A stretch of 64,000 bases of DNA from an uncultured Rikenellaceae bacterium (lineage in GTDB: Bacteria > Bacteroidota > Bacteroidia > Bacteroidales > Rikenellaceae): positions 1 through 64,000 of the forward strand of contig CALUZO010000014.1 in the NCBI GenBank assembly GCA_944325305.1. Direction: 5' to 3'. Below the pieces are notes generated by a model. That model was not told the DNA's origin and made no database searches. It worked only from the letters and a program-made list of their open reading frames with translations. This document shows positions 1-8,553 of this stretch, one piece after another. Position 1 is the stretch's first letter. Each line of letters starts with the position of its first letter. Position numbers and translations under genes: made by a program.

Positions 1-104
1 AGGCTTTTGCTGTTGTCGCGCACGATAAAGAGTATGTCGACGGATTTGTCTCCAACAGACCTTAACATGAACAATCCTCCGATATGTTTACTCTTTTTCC
101 GCAT
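1..104 (-). CDS. Partial unidentified protein, N-terminus only
   Basis: An open frame on the minus strand begins with ATG at 104 and runs off the left edge of the window, giving about 34 residues that begin MRKKSKHIGGLF. A second in-frame ATG lies at 68. The fragment is basic at first and then reads like a folded cytosolic domain, but it is too short to assign to a family. It points the same way as the phage lysis genes at 767-2177 and could belong to the same element, though 660 bases and a hairpin at 317-346 separate them. No clear promoter box is visible in front of it, so both the start and the reality of the gene are uncertain. Confidence 0.35.
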   Translation of the reverse strand, partial: MRKKSKHIGGLFMLRSVGDKSVDILFIVRDNSKS

Positions 105-766
105 TTCTTAATATAGTTCGTATTATATCGATCAGCATAGCCACAGCACCCAAAGGCATAAAACAAAACAATACAAACCATAACAACTTAGCTGACAACA
201 ATATAAACACCCATATTACTTTCAAGGAGACGTATACAAAACTGGAATAGACAAGTCTACAGACCAATCGTGTACGATTATCATATCATTGTAAATCCAT
301 CATTCTGCATATATTGAAGCGACCTGCTTTTAAAAGCAGGTCGCTTACTTGTTACCTGCGGGTTCCCGGTTTGCATCCTTAGATCCAAAGACCCTTCATG
401 AAAGCAGCTTGAACGGATCATTGAAATATTCTATTCAGCATTGTAATTCCAAACGATATCGGATACACATGCTGAATGACATTATTCCCTGCCTACTGAA
501 AAGAGGCCTCTGATAATTAATGGCAGATGACATGAGACATCTCCCAAAAAATAGTTTGATTCTGCATGCATCGCATAGCTTTATAATCATATTGCGGTCC
601 TGTGGTTACTGAGTACCGAATTACAACTGCGCTAAATAGCAGAAGACCTGACATCGAGTCTAAGTAACCAACACCAATATATCCCGCCTAAAATAGCTGC
701 TACATTGTTTCATGTCGGGAATGCTTTCCATGCCCGTGAATCTATTGCAATAGACATATTGCAATA
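105..766. other. Non-coding stretch, 662 bases
   Basis: I see no convincing gene on either strand. The only clear structure is the hairpin at 317-346. Base composition is A+T-rich compared with the genes further right, as expected for intergenic or recently acquired DNA beside the lysis cassette. I looked for a second copy of the tRNA 3' end (2574-2600), which would mark an attachment site, and did not find one. Confidence 0.5.
317..346. terminator. Hairpin, probable bidirectional terminator
   Basis: A near-perfect inverted repeat with arms AAGCGACCTGCTTT and AAAGCAGGTCGCTT and almost no loop. It lies downstream of the minus-strand lysis cassette, about 420 bases past the stop of its last gene, where it could end that transcript. 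A run of T residues is short on both strands. Confidence 0.5.
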
Positions 767-1249
767 CTAAATCCAACCTCTAATTTTGTTGACAGATTTG
801 ATTATCACCCATAATATCGCGACAACAGATACGGCCATAAACATCCAGTAGCTTCTGGGGATTGTTTTTTGTTCGACAACCTCTTTGACATATACATCAC
901 GATATATTACCGAATCGTTTCGTTCACTCGACTCTGTATCTTTTAGCTGTATGTTTGCAGGAATCGCCGCCTTCTTGTTTGCGAGCGTGTGACGCAACAA
1001 ACCTTCTTCAATCCATGCATCAGAAGTGGCGATATTAGTTTCCAAATGCGAACTGTCCTTTCTGACTTGCTCCCGCACTTCGACAGGAAGACCTACAAAT
1101 ATGGTCGTATCGCGCAATTTCTCGACATATTGCGTACGAGTGACCGTACGTACGCTATCTGTGCGATGGGTTACCTGCGGCACTATTTGAGGAGAGCATG
1201 AAGCCAATATCAATGTTGCTGTAACCACTGTCAAATATTTGCTTTTCAT
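767..1249 (-). CDS. Rz-like (spanin-type) lipoprotein with C-terminal membrane anchor
   Basis: Third gene of a lysis cassette. The protein of about 160 residues starts with a lipoprotein signal peptide ending in a lipobox (LILASCS, Cys near residue 18). The middle is polar and probably helical. A single hydrophobic segment (YWMFMAVSVVAILWVII) lies near the C-terminus. An envelope-spanning protein with a lipid anchor at one end and a membrane helix at the other fits a unimolecular spanin, which disrupts the outer membrane after the wall is cut. That role is inferred from topology and position only; sequence identity to known spanins was not tested. I chose the ATG at 1249; a TTG two codons upstream would also be in frame. 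The gene starts 24 bases after the muramidase stop, so the two are probably co-transcribed. Confidence 0.6.
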   Translation of the reverse strand: MKSKYLTVVTATLILASCSPQIVPQVTHRTDSVRTVTRTQYVEKLRDTTIFVGLPVEVREQVRKDSSHLETNIATSDAWIEEGLLRHTLANKKAAIPANIQLKDTESSERNDSVIYRDVYVKEVVEQKTIPRSYWMFMAVSVVAILWVIIKSVNKIRGWI

Positions 1250-1273
1250 CGTCAATTATGATTTAACCACTCC

Positions 1274-1684
1274 TTATGCGATACTATCCTCGAAAAGTTT
1301 CCAGCCTGTCTCTACATCCGACATTACGGCCGGCACGCCATTCTCCATACGCGACATTGCCGCGACAAGCGGAACCATTACGTCGCGTGACGTGGTTTGT
1401 ATACTCAAATCGGGCTCGACATCTGCCCATGTAGCGACTGTTTCTATGTATAGGTCTGTATTGTTTTCATTTGGCGGAGCATACCGTGCTATCATCTGCC
1501 GTAAGGTATGCAAGCCATAGCGTTTCTGGTATGTGTATAGTAACATAAACATTGCCCTGTAGCCATAAGCCATATTGCAGAACTGTTTGAATGATTTGTC
1601 TGTCGAAGGCCTTTTTTCTCCTTGGTAGATTGTGGCAGAACAACGTATGTTTCCTGGATTATTGTTCCTGATTCCCCTGCTCAT
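1274..1684 (-). CDS. PRD1 P5-like / phage muramidase-type protein
   Basis: A 136-residue protein opening with MSRGIRNNNPGNIR, the hallmark of proteins annotated 'structural protein P5' in Bacteroidetes prophages, which are thought to be peptidoglycan-degrading lysozyme-like enzymes. Further family features are the AYGYRAMFMLLYTY segment and the APPNENNTDLYIETV segment. There is no signal peptide, consistent with release through a holin. The gene overlaps the holin-like gene upstream by 26 bases and is followed after 24 bases by the Rz-like lipoprotein: a complete holin-endolysin-spanin order. Catalytic activity is inferred from the family and has not been shown here. Confidence 0.7.
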   Translation of the reverse strand: MSRGIRNNNPGNIRCSATIYQGEKRPSTDKSFKQFCNMAYGYRAMFMLLYTYQKRYGLHTLRQMIARYAPPNENNTDLYIETVATWADVEPDLSIQTTSRDVMVPLVAAMSRMENGVPAVMSDVETGWKLFEDSIA

Positions 1685-2177
1685 TGTTATTTGTTTTAAA
1701 ATATTCTATAATTCGATATAATTCGTTTTTGTCGGCCATATTAATTATCGCATTTATCAGTTTTGCCGTTTCCTGGTAACGTCCTTTATCCTTGTCATTG
1801 GCCTTTTCGTATATGGACTTCAGTTCTATTATCCCTACGAACACGGCTCCCGTAAGTGTCAGTATCGGGAAAAGCGGCACATTGAATGAAAGTTGCGGAT
1901 TCAGGTGGTAGAATGACAGCATCAGCATAGCGTCTATCAGTGTAAGCACCAATAAAAGGTTAAAATATGAAGCGAGTTTATCGACCGTCTTACGCAATCC
2001 GTAAGAGGAACGATATTGCCCCAACTGTTTGGCTTTACGCAGTCCGGACCACAAATCGAGCATTACTACGAGTATTACTGTTATGTAGAGTACGACTATC
2101 AGTGTGATTTGTCCGCTGAGTTCATTTATAATCACACCTATCGTTTTATTAATTGATTGTCCTTCTGTTTCTGTCAT
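1659..2177 (-). CDS. Phage holin family membrane protein
   Basis: A 172-residue protein with three or four hydrophobic segments: around residues 22-42 (ITLIVVLYITVILVVMLDLW), 70-92 and 97-120. These are followed by a charged cytoplasmic tail. The LDLWSGLRKAKQLGQ stretch after the first helix and the overall size match the Bacteroidetes phage holin family (Phage_holin_4-like). It would form the inner-membrane lesion that releases the muramidase encoded next to it. The gene is first in the minus-strand cassette and overlaps the muramidase gene by 26 bases. A promoter-like TTTTGTA lies just upstream on the minus strand near 2200-2210. No other phage genes are seen in the window, so this is either the end of a prophage extending leftward or a remnant. 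Confidence 0.65.
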   Translation of the reverse strand: MTETEGQSINKTIGVIINELSGQITLIVVLYITVILVVMLDLWSGLRKAKQLGQYRSSYGLRKTVDKLASYFNLLLVLTLIDAMLMLSFYHLNPQLSFNVPLFPILTLTGAVFVGIIELKSIYEKANDKDKGRYQETAKLINAIINMADKNELYRIIEYFKTNNNEQGNQEQ

Positions 2178-2526
2178 TGATTAGGTTTTAATTGATAATA
2201 CAAAAGTTTATAATCCCGGGATCCGATGCGAAGTTAAGAGATATGCCGAGCCTAATCAACTTATTATCAGTGTACTTTTTGACACCTTGCCTGTATAGGA
2301 TTGATGATGCGTAACAGACGAACTGCAGGAGTATCTCGTACAAGATACAATCTTATCGTGGACTCCACCAAAACCAACATATTCTTCTGTGTTGCGAAAA
2401 AGAATAGACAGCCTGATACGAGAGAGGTTTGAGATGGAGATTATTTTTTTCGCTTCTATATACCCGATTAATACATTCGCTTAATACAAAAGTGTCAGGT
2501 GAGTTGTATGTCAATTGTATGTAAGC
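2178..2526. other. Gap between holin gene and tRNA terminator
   Basis: About 350 bases with no credible open frame on either strand. It probably contains the promoter of the lysis cassette. If the phage genes entered through the tRNA at 2574-2648, the right attachment site would be expected at the inner end of this stretch. Confidence 0.4.
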
Positions 2527-2560
2527 GCAAAAAAATAGCCACCTAAAAATAGGTGGCTAT
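2527..2560 (-). terminator. Terminator of the CAT-anticodon tRNA
   Basis: Ten-base arms ATAGCCACCT and AGGTGGCTAT enclose a short A-rich loop. Read on the minus strand, the hairpin is followed by a run of seven T residues, a canonical intrinsic terminator placed just downstream of the tRNA 3' end. Confidence 0.8.
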
Positions 2561-2573
2561 CGGTATTCGTGAG

Positions 2574-2648
2574 TGGGCCCACCAGGGCTTGAACCTGGGA
2601 CCCCCTGATTATGAGTCAGGTGCTACTAACCAACTGAGCTATGGGCCC
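2574..2648 (-). tRNA. tRNA with CAT anticodon (Met elongator or Ile2)
   Basis: A cloverleaf on the minus strand has a perfect seven-base acceptor stem (GGGCCCA with TGGGCCC), discriminator A, anticodon stem CCTGA/TCAGG and loop CTCATAA, giving anticodon CAT. The T arm is CCAGG-TTCAAGC-CCTGG. CAT is read as Met by elongator tRNA-Met, or as Ile when the first base is modified to lysidine; sequence alone does not separate these. The D arm reads GCTC...GTAGC, with an extra T where GAGC is usual, so one D-stem pair is lost or bulged. CCA is not encoded. A minus-strand -7 box lies at 2699-2706 and a terminator at 2527-2560. Confidence 0.85.
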
Positions 2649-2698
2649 TCTTCTCAAACTATAACGCCGACCGAAGTCGATGTCTTGTTTTGCGATCA

Positions 2699-2706
2699 CA
2701 AAAATA
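2699..2706 (-). promoter_or_regulatory. Bacteroidetes -7 box for the CAT tRNA
   Basis: Minus-strand TATTTTTG, matching TAnnTTTG, about 50 bases upstream of the tRNA 5' end. Confidence 0.5.
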
Positions 2707-2770
2707 CAACTTCGAACAATAAAACCAAAATTTAGCGAATATTTTATCAGTAAAATCGGCAGTTAATTCG

Positions 2771-2778
2771 TATTTTTG
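2771..2778 (+). promoter_or_regulatory. -7 box for the small outer membrane protein gene
   Basis: TATTTTTG on the plus strand, 25 bases before the ATG at 2804. It diverges from the tRNA promoter 65 bases to the left. Confidence 0.55.
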
Positions 2779-2803
2779 TAAATACCAAACAAAATCATTT
2801 ATC

Positions 2804-3244
2804 ATGAAAAAACTTTTTGCAATACTGACAATCACGATGCTTTCATTGTCCATAGCATCGGCACAGGATTATAAATGGGCCGTTGGGGCAAGATTTGGCG
2901 GTGAAATGGGAGGCGCTACGGTAAAATATAATCTCGATGGCGTCAATGCACTTGAAGGCATGCTTGCCTCGCCGTGGAATGATGGATTTGTGGGCACCGT
3001 GCTCTACGAACGGCATATACCCGTAATTGCTGAAGGCTTTCATTTTTACTACGGTGGCGGTGGACATATAGGAGAATGGCACCACAAATTCTCCATCGGC
3101 GTAGACGGTATAATAGGTCTCGAATACCGTATAATAAATGCACCGCTTGCTTTGTCACTCGATTACAAACCGGTTTTCAATATTGCGGAAAAGCCTAAAT
3201 TCTACATGGCCGATATAGCGCTCGGCGTTAAAGTGACATTCTGA
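2804..3244 (+). CDS. Small predicted outer membrane beta-barrel protein
   Basis: A 146-residue protein with a typical Sec signal peptide (MKKLFAILTITMLSLSIASA, cleavage after residue 20). The mature part is built of short alternating strands rich in Gly and aromatic residues (YYGGGGHIGEWHHKFSIGV) and ends in Phe (GVKVTF), the usual C-terminal signature of an outer membrane barrel. About eight strands would fit this length, as in the OmpA/OmpW-size class. Substrate and function are not indicated. It is a single gene between tRNAs with its own promoter box at 2771-2778. Confidence 0.65.
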   Translation: MKKLFAILTITMLSLSIASAQDYKWAVGARFGGEMGGATVKYNLDGVNALEGMLASPWNDGFVGTVLYERHIPVIAEGFHFYYGGGGHIGEWHHKFSIGVDGIIGLEYRIINAPLALSLDYKPVFNIAEKPKFYMADIALGVKVTF

Positions 3245-3301
3245 GCAAGCGTCAATCCGGACTCTCGTGCCGTGCCGAGTTGCATATAAAAAAAATATCC
3301 G

Positions 3302-3309
3302 TATATTTG
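3302..3309 (+). promoter_or_regulatory. -7 box for tRNA-Gln
   Basis: TATATTTG, 22 bases before the tRNA 5' end. Confidence 0.6.
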
Positions 3310-3331
3310 CACTGCTTTAATGCAATGGTAT

Positions 3332-3402
3332 TGAGCCATGGTGTAATGGTAACACTGCAGATTTTGGTTCTGTCATTCAAGGTTCGAATCCTTGTGGCTC
3401 AA
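3332..3402 (+). tRNA. tRNA-Gln (TTG)
   Basis: A cloverleaf with acceptor TGAGCCA/TGGCTCA, discriminator A, D arm GTG...CAC, anticodon stem GCAGA/TCTGT with loop TTTTGGT (anticodon TTG) and T arm AAGG-TTCGAAT-CCTT. At 71 nt it is compact, as is usual for tRNA-Gln. It is flanked by a -7 box and a strong terminator, so it is a single-gene unit. Confidence 0.92.
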
Positions 3403-3432
3403 CAAAGTCAACTGATCGTCAAGCGATTACAC

Positions 3433-3478
3433 GATAAAAAAGCAGGAACCGTTTCAAGACGGTTCCTGCTTTTTTATC
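3433..3478 (+). terminator. Strong intrinsic terminator after tRNA-Gln
   Basis: A perfect 20-base stem (arms 3433-3452 and 3459-3478) with a six-base loop. The right arm contains TTTTTT, so it should work in both directions. Confidence 0.85.
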
Positions 3479-3668
3479 GCTCCTTTATATGAATAGCTTA
3501 CTCGGTTTATGCCCGTATCCAATCGGTTTTATGCATGCTATTATAATTATGAGCGCCAGGCAAACAGTGTATCGTGCCGATTGTGAAATGTATGATTTAG
3601 GCCTGTTTCGCAAGGCTGTCCCGAAAGTCTGGTATCGGAAGACAGATAATAGAAATCTTTGGTAATTG

Positions 3669-4340
3669 CTATTTTATTTTATTCGGCAGTTTGATATACT
3701 TGGCCTCGTCTATCGGCTGTCCGGTCTCGGCATCGGCGATCATACTTTTAAAGCAAACTCAACATTCCAAGCACTCCGTTCTGCGGTTCATGCACATCCA
3801 GACTCCACAGCTCGTCACCCGCGACACAACAGAACATCGCGCTTTCGCCAACCCTATTCACTAATTTTCCCTGTAGCCTAATATATCCAAAAATAAACGC
3901 TTAAAGCATCCTTAGCTTTTTTTAAGTTTTCCCAAATACCCGTAAAAAAGAGCATCTGTTCCAGATTCAGGAGAAAGTGATTTTTCATTAAGCGTCACCC
4001 AATCACCGTACTTCCGAGTGCTCATCTCCTTAGCAAAACCATTAAACATCCGGTCCTATGAACGGTATAAACGATAAACATAATTATACTCAGACTCACC
4101 AATAACTCCATCCTTCATGTCACTTATAGTTCCTCCTCTTAAATATTTTTTCTTGTCGCTTTTCCATTCCGTCATCGACACTTGTTTGACCGGCATAATA
4201 ATCGACAAGTTGTCAATGAGAAGTCATATTATTCACCCGGTCGATATCGCTCCTTCGGTTTATCGAATGTCTGGTTGACCCATTGCGTCGTGGTAGACAT
4301 CGGAAACTTGAGTCCTTTATTTGTTCGAATCCCCAAAATC
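3669..4340 (-). pseudogene. Decayed minus-strand coding region, family not recognised
   Basis: Between tRNA-Gln and tRNA-Lys the minus strand carries protein-like sequence broken into frames. From 5' to 3': about 4229-4335 (includes FPMSTTTQWVNQTFDKPKER, then a stop); 3912-4196 (MPVKQVSMTEWKSDKKKYL..., with an in-frame TAG at 4056-4058 and ending GYLGKLKKS); 3748-3900 (includes KLVNRVGESAMFCCVAGDEL, then a stop); and 3669 to about 3760 (MIADAETGQPIDEAKYIKL, ending LPNKIK). The last two join smoothly if one frameshift is allowed near 3750. The segments have natural composition and follow one another in the same direction, so this looks like one or two genes with several frameshifts and a stop. 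I cannot name the family. Confidence 0.5.
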
Positions 4341-4540
4341 AGTCAGTGCGATAATTCCGGTCTGGCAGCGACAAAAATGGATATCCCATGCCAGAAGACA
4401 CACCTTACTGCAGAACATGCCTCTTTATCTGTCGCATTGAGTCAATGGCTCACCGAAACTTGAAAGACTCACCGGAATTTAGCACTGAAAGACACTTATT
4501 CCTTGTCGGTTCAGAGGTGCAGACTTCTCGGCAAGGTGCA

Positions 4541-4580
4541 GAAAAAAAGGAATGAAATACAGAATCGTACTTCATTCCTT
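4541..4580 (-). terminator. Terminator after tRNA-Lys
   Basis: Arms AAAGGAATGAA (4547-4557) and TTCATTCCTT (4571-4580). Read on the minus strand, the hairpin is followed by a T run. Confidence 0.65.
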
Positions 4581-4600
4581 GTCGTTGATTTTAATTGAGG

Positions 4601-4673
4601 TGGTCCCTCAGGGGCTCGAACCCTGGACCCCAACATTAAGAGTGTCGTGCTCTACCAGCTGAGCTAAAGGACC
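4601..4673 (-). tRNA. tRNA-Lys (CTT)
   Basis: A minus-strand cloverleaf with acceptor GGTCCTT/AGGGACC (one G-T pair), discriminator A, D arm GCTC/GAGC, anticodon loop CTCTTAA (anticodon CTT) and T arm CAGGG-TTCGAGC-CCCTG. The -7 box is at 4709-4716 and the terminator at 4541-4580. Confidence 0.9.
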
Positions 4674-4708
4674 ATTCGCATCCGGGGTTCCCCCCTTCTT
4701 ACGGGGTG

Positions 4709-4716
4709 CAAATATA
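4709..4716 (-). promoter_or_regulatory. -7 box for tRNA-Lys
   Basis: Minus-strand TATATTTG, followed by GCACC, 36 bases upstream of the tRNA 5' end. Confidence 0.6.
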
Positions 4717-4806
4717 GGGGATATTTCGCCAAACTCAAAATATTTTAACCAAAATATGACATGAGCGATTAATTATAATCTTTACACCGGCCTCATCCAG
4801 CGTTAC

Positions 4807-5769
4807 CTACAAGAACGTACAGTCTCCGATCTCCTTGAATCCGCGCAGAAACTCCTCGACACCCATTCTTTTTTTCCCGGCCACCTGCAATTCCCTGATC
4901 GACAACATTCCGCCGCCGCAGGCGACACGGATAAAAGTTCTGCCATCCGAAAACAGAGTTCCGGGAGCCTCTCCGCTTCCACCTCCAACAACCTGAGCAC
5001 TATATATCTTTACATGCAGCTCTTCACCGCCATTGCGTTTTAACGGCGACCATGCTGCCGGATACGGCGACAGACCTCGTACAAAATCGTAAACTGTCCT
5101 CTCATCTGCATTCCAGTTGATTCGGCAATCGTCCTTGAATATCTTCGGAGCAGATTTCAACCCTTCATCGTTAACCGGCTGTTCTACCGGCACAGCGCTC
5201 CCTGCCGCGATTTTATCGACTGTCTCGAGTACAAGACCGGCTCCGGCTTCCATAAGTTTATCGTGCAGCGTACCGGCCGTATCATCATACGCTATCTCGA
5301 CCTCGCGCTGTCCCAATATCGCCCCTTTGTCTATCTCGCTGTTGAGCATGAATGTAGTAACGCCGGTAAGTGTTTCGCCGTTTATTATGGCACGGTTTAT
5401 AGGTGCTGCGCCACGATATTGCGGAAGAAGCGAAGCATGCAGGTTGAATGTTCCCAACCTCGGCTGCGACCACACCACCTCCGGCAACATGCGGAATGCT
5501 ATGACAATACCGAGATCGGCATCCAACGCGCACAGATCTTTCAGAAAATCCGGATCCTTGAGCTTCTCGGGCTGCAATACAGGCAGACCCGCCTCGAGAG
5601 CATATTTCTTGACTGCACTTTGCTGGAGCTTGAGCCCGCGACCGGCAGGCTTATCTGTCGAAGTTACCACGCCTACGATATTGTAACCGCCCTCTACGAG
5701 TCGCTTGAGCGATTCGACAGCAAAATCCGGCGTCCCCATGAAAACGATTCGGATGTCCTTAGCGTTCAT
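4807..5769 (-). CDS. fmt: Methionyl-tRNA formyltransferase
   Basis: Transfers a formyl group from 10-formyltetrahydrofolate to initiator Met-tRNA. The 320-residue protein has the N-terminal Rossmann-like formyltransferase domain (IRIVFMGTPDFAVESL at 7-22). The catalytic triad is visible as Asn109 and His111 in FNLHASLLPQYRG and Asp147 in NSEIDKGAI. A C-terminal OB-fold domain runs from about residue 205. Length matches the family (310-320). An ATG 17 codons upstream (5820) is in frame, but the extension is not family-like, so I use the ATG at 5769. It lies 98 bases after ribBA on the same strand and could be read from that operon or from an internal promoter near 5834. Confidence 0.95.
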   Translation of the reverse strand: MNAKDIRIVFMGTPDFAVESLKRLVEGGYNIVGVVTSTDKPAGRGLKLQQSAVKKYALEAGLPVLQPEKLKDPDFLKDLCALDADLGIVIAFRMLPEVVWSQPRLGTFNLHASLLPQYRGAAPINRAIINGETLTGVTTFMLNSEIDKGAILGQREVEIAYDDTAGTLHDKLMEAGAGLVLETVDKIAAGSAVPVEQPVNDEGLKSAPKIFKDDCRINWNADERTVYDFVRGLSPYPAAWSPLKRNGGEELHVKIYSAQVVGGGSGEAPGTLFSDGRTFIRVACGGGMLSIRELQVAGKKRMGVEEFLRGFKEIGDCTFL

Positions 5770-5867
5770 AATTCTGTCCTTAAAAAATTTTTTGGCCGCA
5801 CTCAGCGCATAATCCCGCACTCAAGGCATAATCCAAAGATCACGGTATGCTTTTCCTGCTAAACAGG

Positions 5868-7100
5868 CTATTGTTCTTTCCGGAAAAGCCCCAGCATATG
5901 TCCCATGCGTTTTTCCTTTGTTTCCAGATATTTCTTGTTATGCTCGTTCGGCTGGATCACGATCGGAACGATCTCCTCTATCGAAAGACCGTACCCTTCG
6001 AGGCCGGCCCGCTTCTGCGGATTGTTCGTCATGAGGCGCATTTTCTTGACGCCTATCTCATGAAGGATACTCGCTCCTACACCGTAATCGCGTTCGTCGA
6101 CGGCGAACCCGAGTTTGACATTTGCCTCTGCCGTATCGTAACCCTCCTCCTGAAGTTTGTAAGCCTTGAGTTTGTTGCACAATCCTATACCCCTGCCTTC
6201 CTGGTTGAGATACACGATGGCACCCTTACCCTCTTTCTCGATCATTCGCATGGCCTCATGGAGCTGGTCGCCGCAATCGCATCTCTGCGATGCGAATATA
6301 TCGCCTGTCATACATGAAGAATGCACCCTTACGAGTACCGGTTCGTCATCGGCCCACTCGCCCTTGACCAAAGCTATATGCTCCAGTCCGTTGCTTTTCT
6401 GCTTGAACGGAATAGCCTTGAACTCTCCGTACTCCGTCGGCATTTCTACCTTTACACCCCTTTCGACGATGGATTCATTCTTCAGACGGTAAGCTATCAG
6501 ATCGGCTATGGATATGATTTTGATGCCGAACTTCTCGGATATTTTGAGCAGATCCGGAAGACGTGCCATCGACCCGTCCTCGTTCATGATCTCGATCAGT
6601 GCGCCACCCTCTTTCAGGCCTGCAAGACGTGTGAGGTCAACTACGGCCTCCGTATGGCCGGGGCGGCGAAGTACGCCCTTGTTACGTGCTCGCAACGGGA
6701 AAATATGGCCCGGACGGCCAAGGTCAGACGGTTTGGTATCCGAATCGACGAGAGCCTGCAATGTCCTTGCCCTGTCCCGTGCCGAGACTCCGGTAGTGCA
6801 TCCGTCGAGCAGATAATCGACCGACACGGTAAACGGCGTACCGAGCATCGACGTATTGTCTGCCACCTGCATGTCGAGTTCGAGAGCGGCGCAACGATCC
6901 TCGGAAAGCGGCGCGCAAAGCACCCCCCGACCATTTTTCAGCATGAAATTGACAATCTCGGGAGTAATCTTTTCTGCTGCGATAACGAAATCACCTTCGT
7001 TTTCACGATCCTCGTCGTCTACCACTATGAGCAGCCGACCCTCGCGTATCTCCTCGATACCCTCTTCTATGGTGTTAAGCACCTTGTTTTGAGCGTTCAT
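5868..7100 (-). CDS. ribBA: Bifunctional DHBP synthase / GTP cyclohydrolase II
   Basis: Supplies both starting compounds of riboflavin synthesis. The N-terminal half (about 1-205) is 3,4-dihydroxy-2-butanone 4-phosphate synthase, with the acidic metal-binding motif [11 protein letters not shown] near residue 26 and the RPGHTEA motif. The C-terminal half (206-410) is GTP cyclohydrolase II, with the zinc cysteines in [17 protein letters not shown] and the NQEGRGIGL loop. At 410 residues both domains look complete. Its start overlaps the end of the LptF/G gene by 26 bases, so translation may be coupled. No FMN riboswitch is apparent. The other riboflavin enzyme in this window is the domain-swapped RibD at 24950-26047. 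Confidence 0.96.
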   Translation of the reverse strand: MNAQNKVLNTIEEGIEEIREGRLLIVVDDEDRENEGDFVIAAEKITPEIVNFMLKNGRGVLCAPLSEDRCAALELDMQVADNTSMLGTPFTVSVDYLLDGCTTGVSARDRARTLQALVDSDTKPSDLGRPGHIFPLRARNKGVLRRPGHTEAVVDLTRLAGLKEGGALIEIMNEDGSMARLPDLLKISEKFGIKIISIADLIAYRLKNESIVERGVKVEMPTEYGEFKAIPFKQKSNGLEHIALVKGEWADDEPVLVRVHSSCMTGDIFASQRCDCGDQLHEAMRMIEKEGKGAIVYLNQEGRGIGLCNKLKAYKLQEEGYDTAEANVKLGFAVDERDYGVGASILHEIGVKKMRLMTNNPQKRAGLEGYGLSIEEIVPIVIQPNEHNKKYLETKEKRMGHMLGLFRKEQ

Positions 7101-8553
7101 ATCTGTTTTTTATATCTCTGTATTTACATTTCACGTAATCGCGCAGTCTCACGAATTTCATGTAATACCAGTCGGCATTGAGCAGGTTCGAATCATTCGT
7201 GGCCTTATATATCAGGAATAGCCCTATCGGCAAAAGTATTATGGATGATATCCATGCCCCGAGCGAAGCATCCCAACTGCCCTCGCGCCCCATCTGCTTG
7301 CCCATGATGCTTATGAGGTAGTAGATCACGAAAAAGGCAACCGAAACCACAATGGGCATTCCGAGTCCGCCCCTGCGGATTATGGCTCCGAGCGGCGCTC
7401 CGATCAAAAAGAATATCATTATGGAGACAGGAAGCGCCAGCTTGTTGTGCCAGTCGAGTTGGTAACGGTACAGTTCGGTGTATTTCGCCTTGGCCATGCT
7501 TTCGTCCCTTATGAACATCGAACGGGAATTGCGGGCATTGTTGGCGGCTCCGGCCCACACTTTCTGTTTGTCCTTGACATCGAGCCGCGCAATCGAATCC
7601 ATGGTCACCACAGGTGTTCTCTCGTTTTGCAATGCCCTCAGGCTGTCTACCGCAATGTCAACGTCATGAGGAAATATGAAATCCTTGAACAACGGTCCGT
7701 AAGCCTGTGACTGAAGTTCGGCAGCTTCGTGCGAAAGCGAATCTATGCCGTGCTTGAGTTCATTCATGTTCTGCATCTCGCTGCTGGAGAACAATCCAGC
7801 ATCCGTACGCTGGAAATCGAATCCCGACATAGCGATAGACATATTCTGTTCGGAAAACATTCTTCGCGTCAGAGAATTTTTATTATACCACTGCACGCCT
7901 CTCGATTCCTCGAACGACTCGCCGTTGAAGAGCGTAACGAGCAAAAACTTCTTATCTTTAGACAATCTGATATACCCCGAATCGGCAATTGTTGTCGACA
8001 TCTTGCCCGGGTCCTTATAGTCGTATATGAGAACATCTGTCAGAAGACCGGTTTCCTTATTCGAATGCCCCACGCGTACGCTCATGTTGGGAATGTCATT
8101 CGTGAACAACCCATCCTTGAACTCTATCTCCTGCTTCTGGCGGCGTATGTCGTAAAGCATGGCCTGCATCTGCCTCACAGCATACGGAACAAGGTTGTTC
8201 CCCGCATAGAAGCCTCCGATGGATATGAAGACCATCAGTATGAGCAGCGGCTTCATGATCTTGGGCAGTGACATCCCTGCCGATTTCATGGCGAGCAGTT
8301 CGTAGTTTTCGCCGAGGTTGCCCATCGTCATAATGGATGCCAGCAGCGTGGCCAAAGGAAGTGCCATGGGGATACACGTCAACGAAACGTAGAATAAAAG
8401 CTCGGCCATCACATCGATTCCGAGTCCTTTGCCGACAATCTCGTCGATATACTTCCACAGGAAGTTCATGATGAAGATAAACATCACGATGAAGAAGGTG
8501 AGGAACATCGGCCCCGTGTATGTCTTGAGTATCAGTCGGTATATCGTCTTCAT
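7075..8553 (-). CDS. LptF/LptG-family lipopolysaccharide export permease
   Basis: Inner-membrane permease of the YjgP/YjgQ family, which with LptB and LptC extracts LPS from the inner membrane and drives it to the outer membrane. The 492-residue protein has membrane segments at about 15-35, 50-75 and 100-125, a large periplasmic beta-jellyroll-like region (about 140-370) and further membrane segments near 380-400, 405-425 and 435-455. Compared with enteric LptF/G (about 360 residues) the periplasmic part is enlarged, as is common in Bacteroidetes. It overlaps the metal permease gene upstream by four bases (ATGA) and ribBA downstream by 26. Sequence alone does not decide between LptF and LptG, and Bacteroidetes often encode both. 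Confidence 0.88.
   Translation of the reverse strand: MKTIYRLILKTYTGPMFLTFFIVMFIFIMNFLWKYIDEIVGKGLGIDVMAELLFYVSLTCIPMALPLATLLASIMTMGNLGENYELLAMKSAGMSLPKIMKPLLILMVFISIGGFYAGNNLVPYAVRQMQAMLYDIRRQKQEIEFKDGLFTNDIPNMSVRVGHSNKETGLLTDVLIYDYKDPGKMSTTIADSGYIRLSKDKKFLLVTLFNGESFEESRGVQWYNKNSLTRRMFSEQNMSIAMSGFDFQRTDAGLFSSSEMQNMNELKHGIDSLSHEAAELQSQAYGPLFKDFIFPHDVDIAVDSLRALQNERTPVVTMDSIARLDVKDKQKVWAGAANNARNSRSMFIRDESMAKAKYTELYRYQLDWHNKLALPVSIMIFFLIGAPLGAIIRRGGLGMPIVVSVAFFVIYYLISIMGKQMGREGSWDASLGAWISSIILLPIGLFLIYKATNDSNLLNADWYYMKFVRLRDYVKCKYRDIKNRYERSKQGA

Noticed and set aside
105..766. Search for a duplicated tRNA 3' end as an attachment site
   Set aside because: No match to the tRNA 3' sequence was found. 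If an attachment site exists it lies outside the window.
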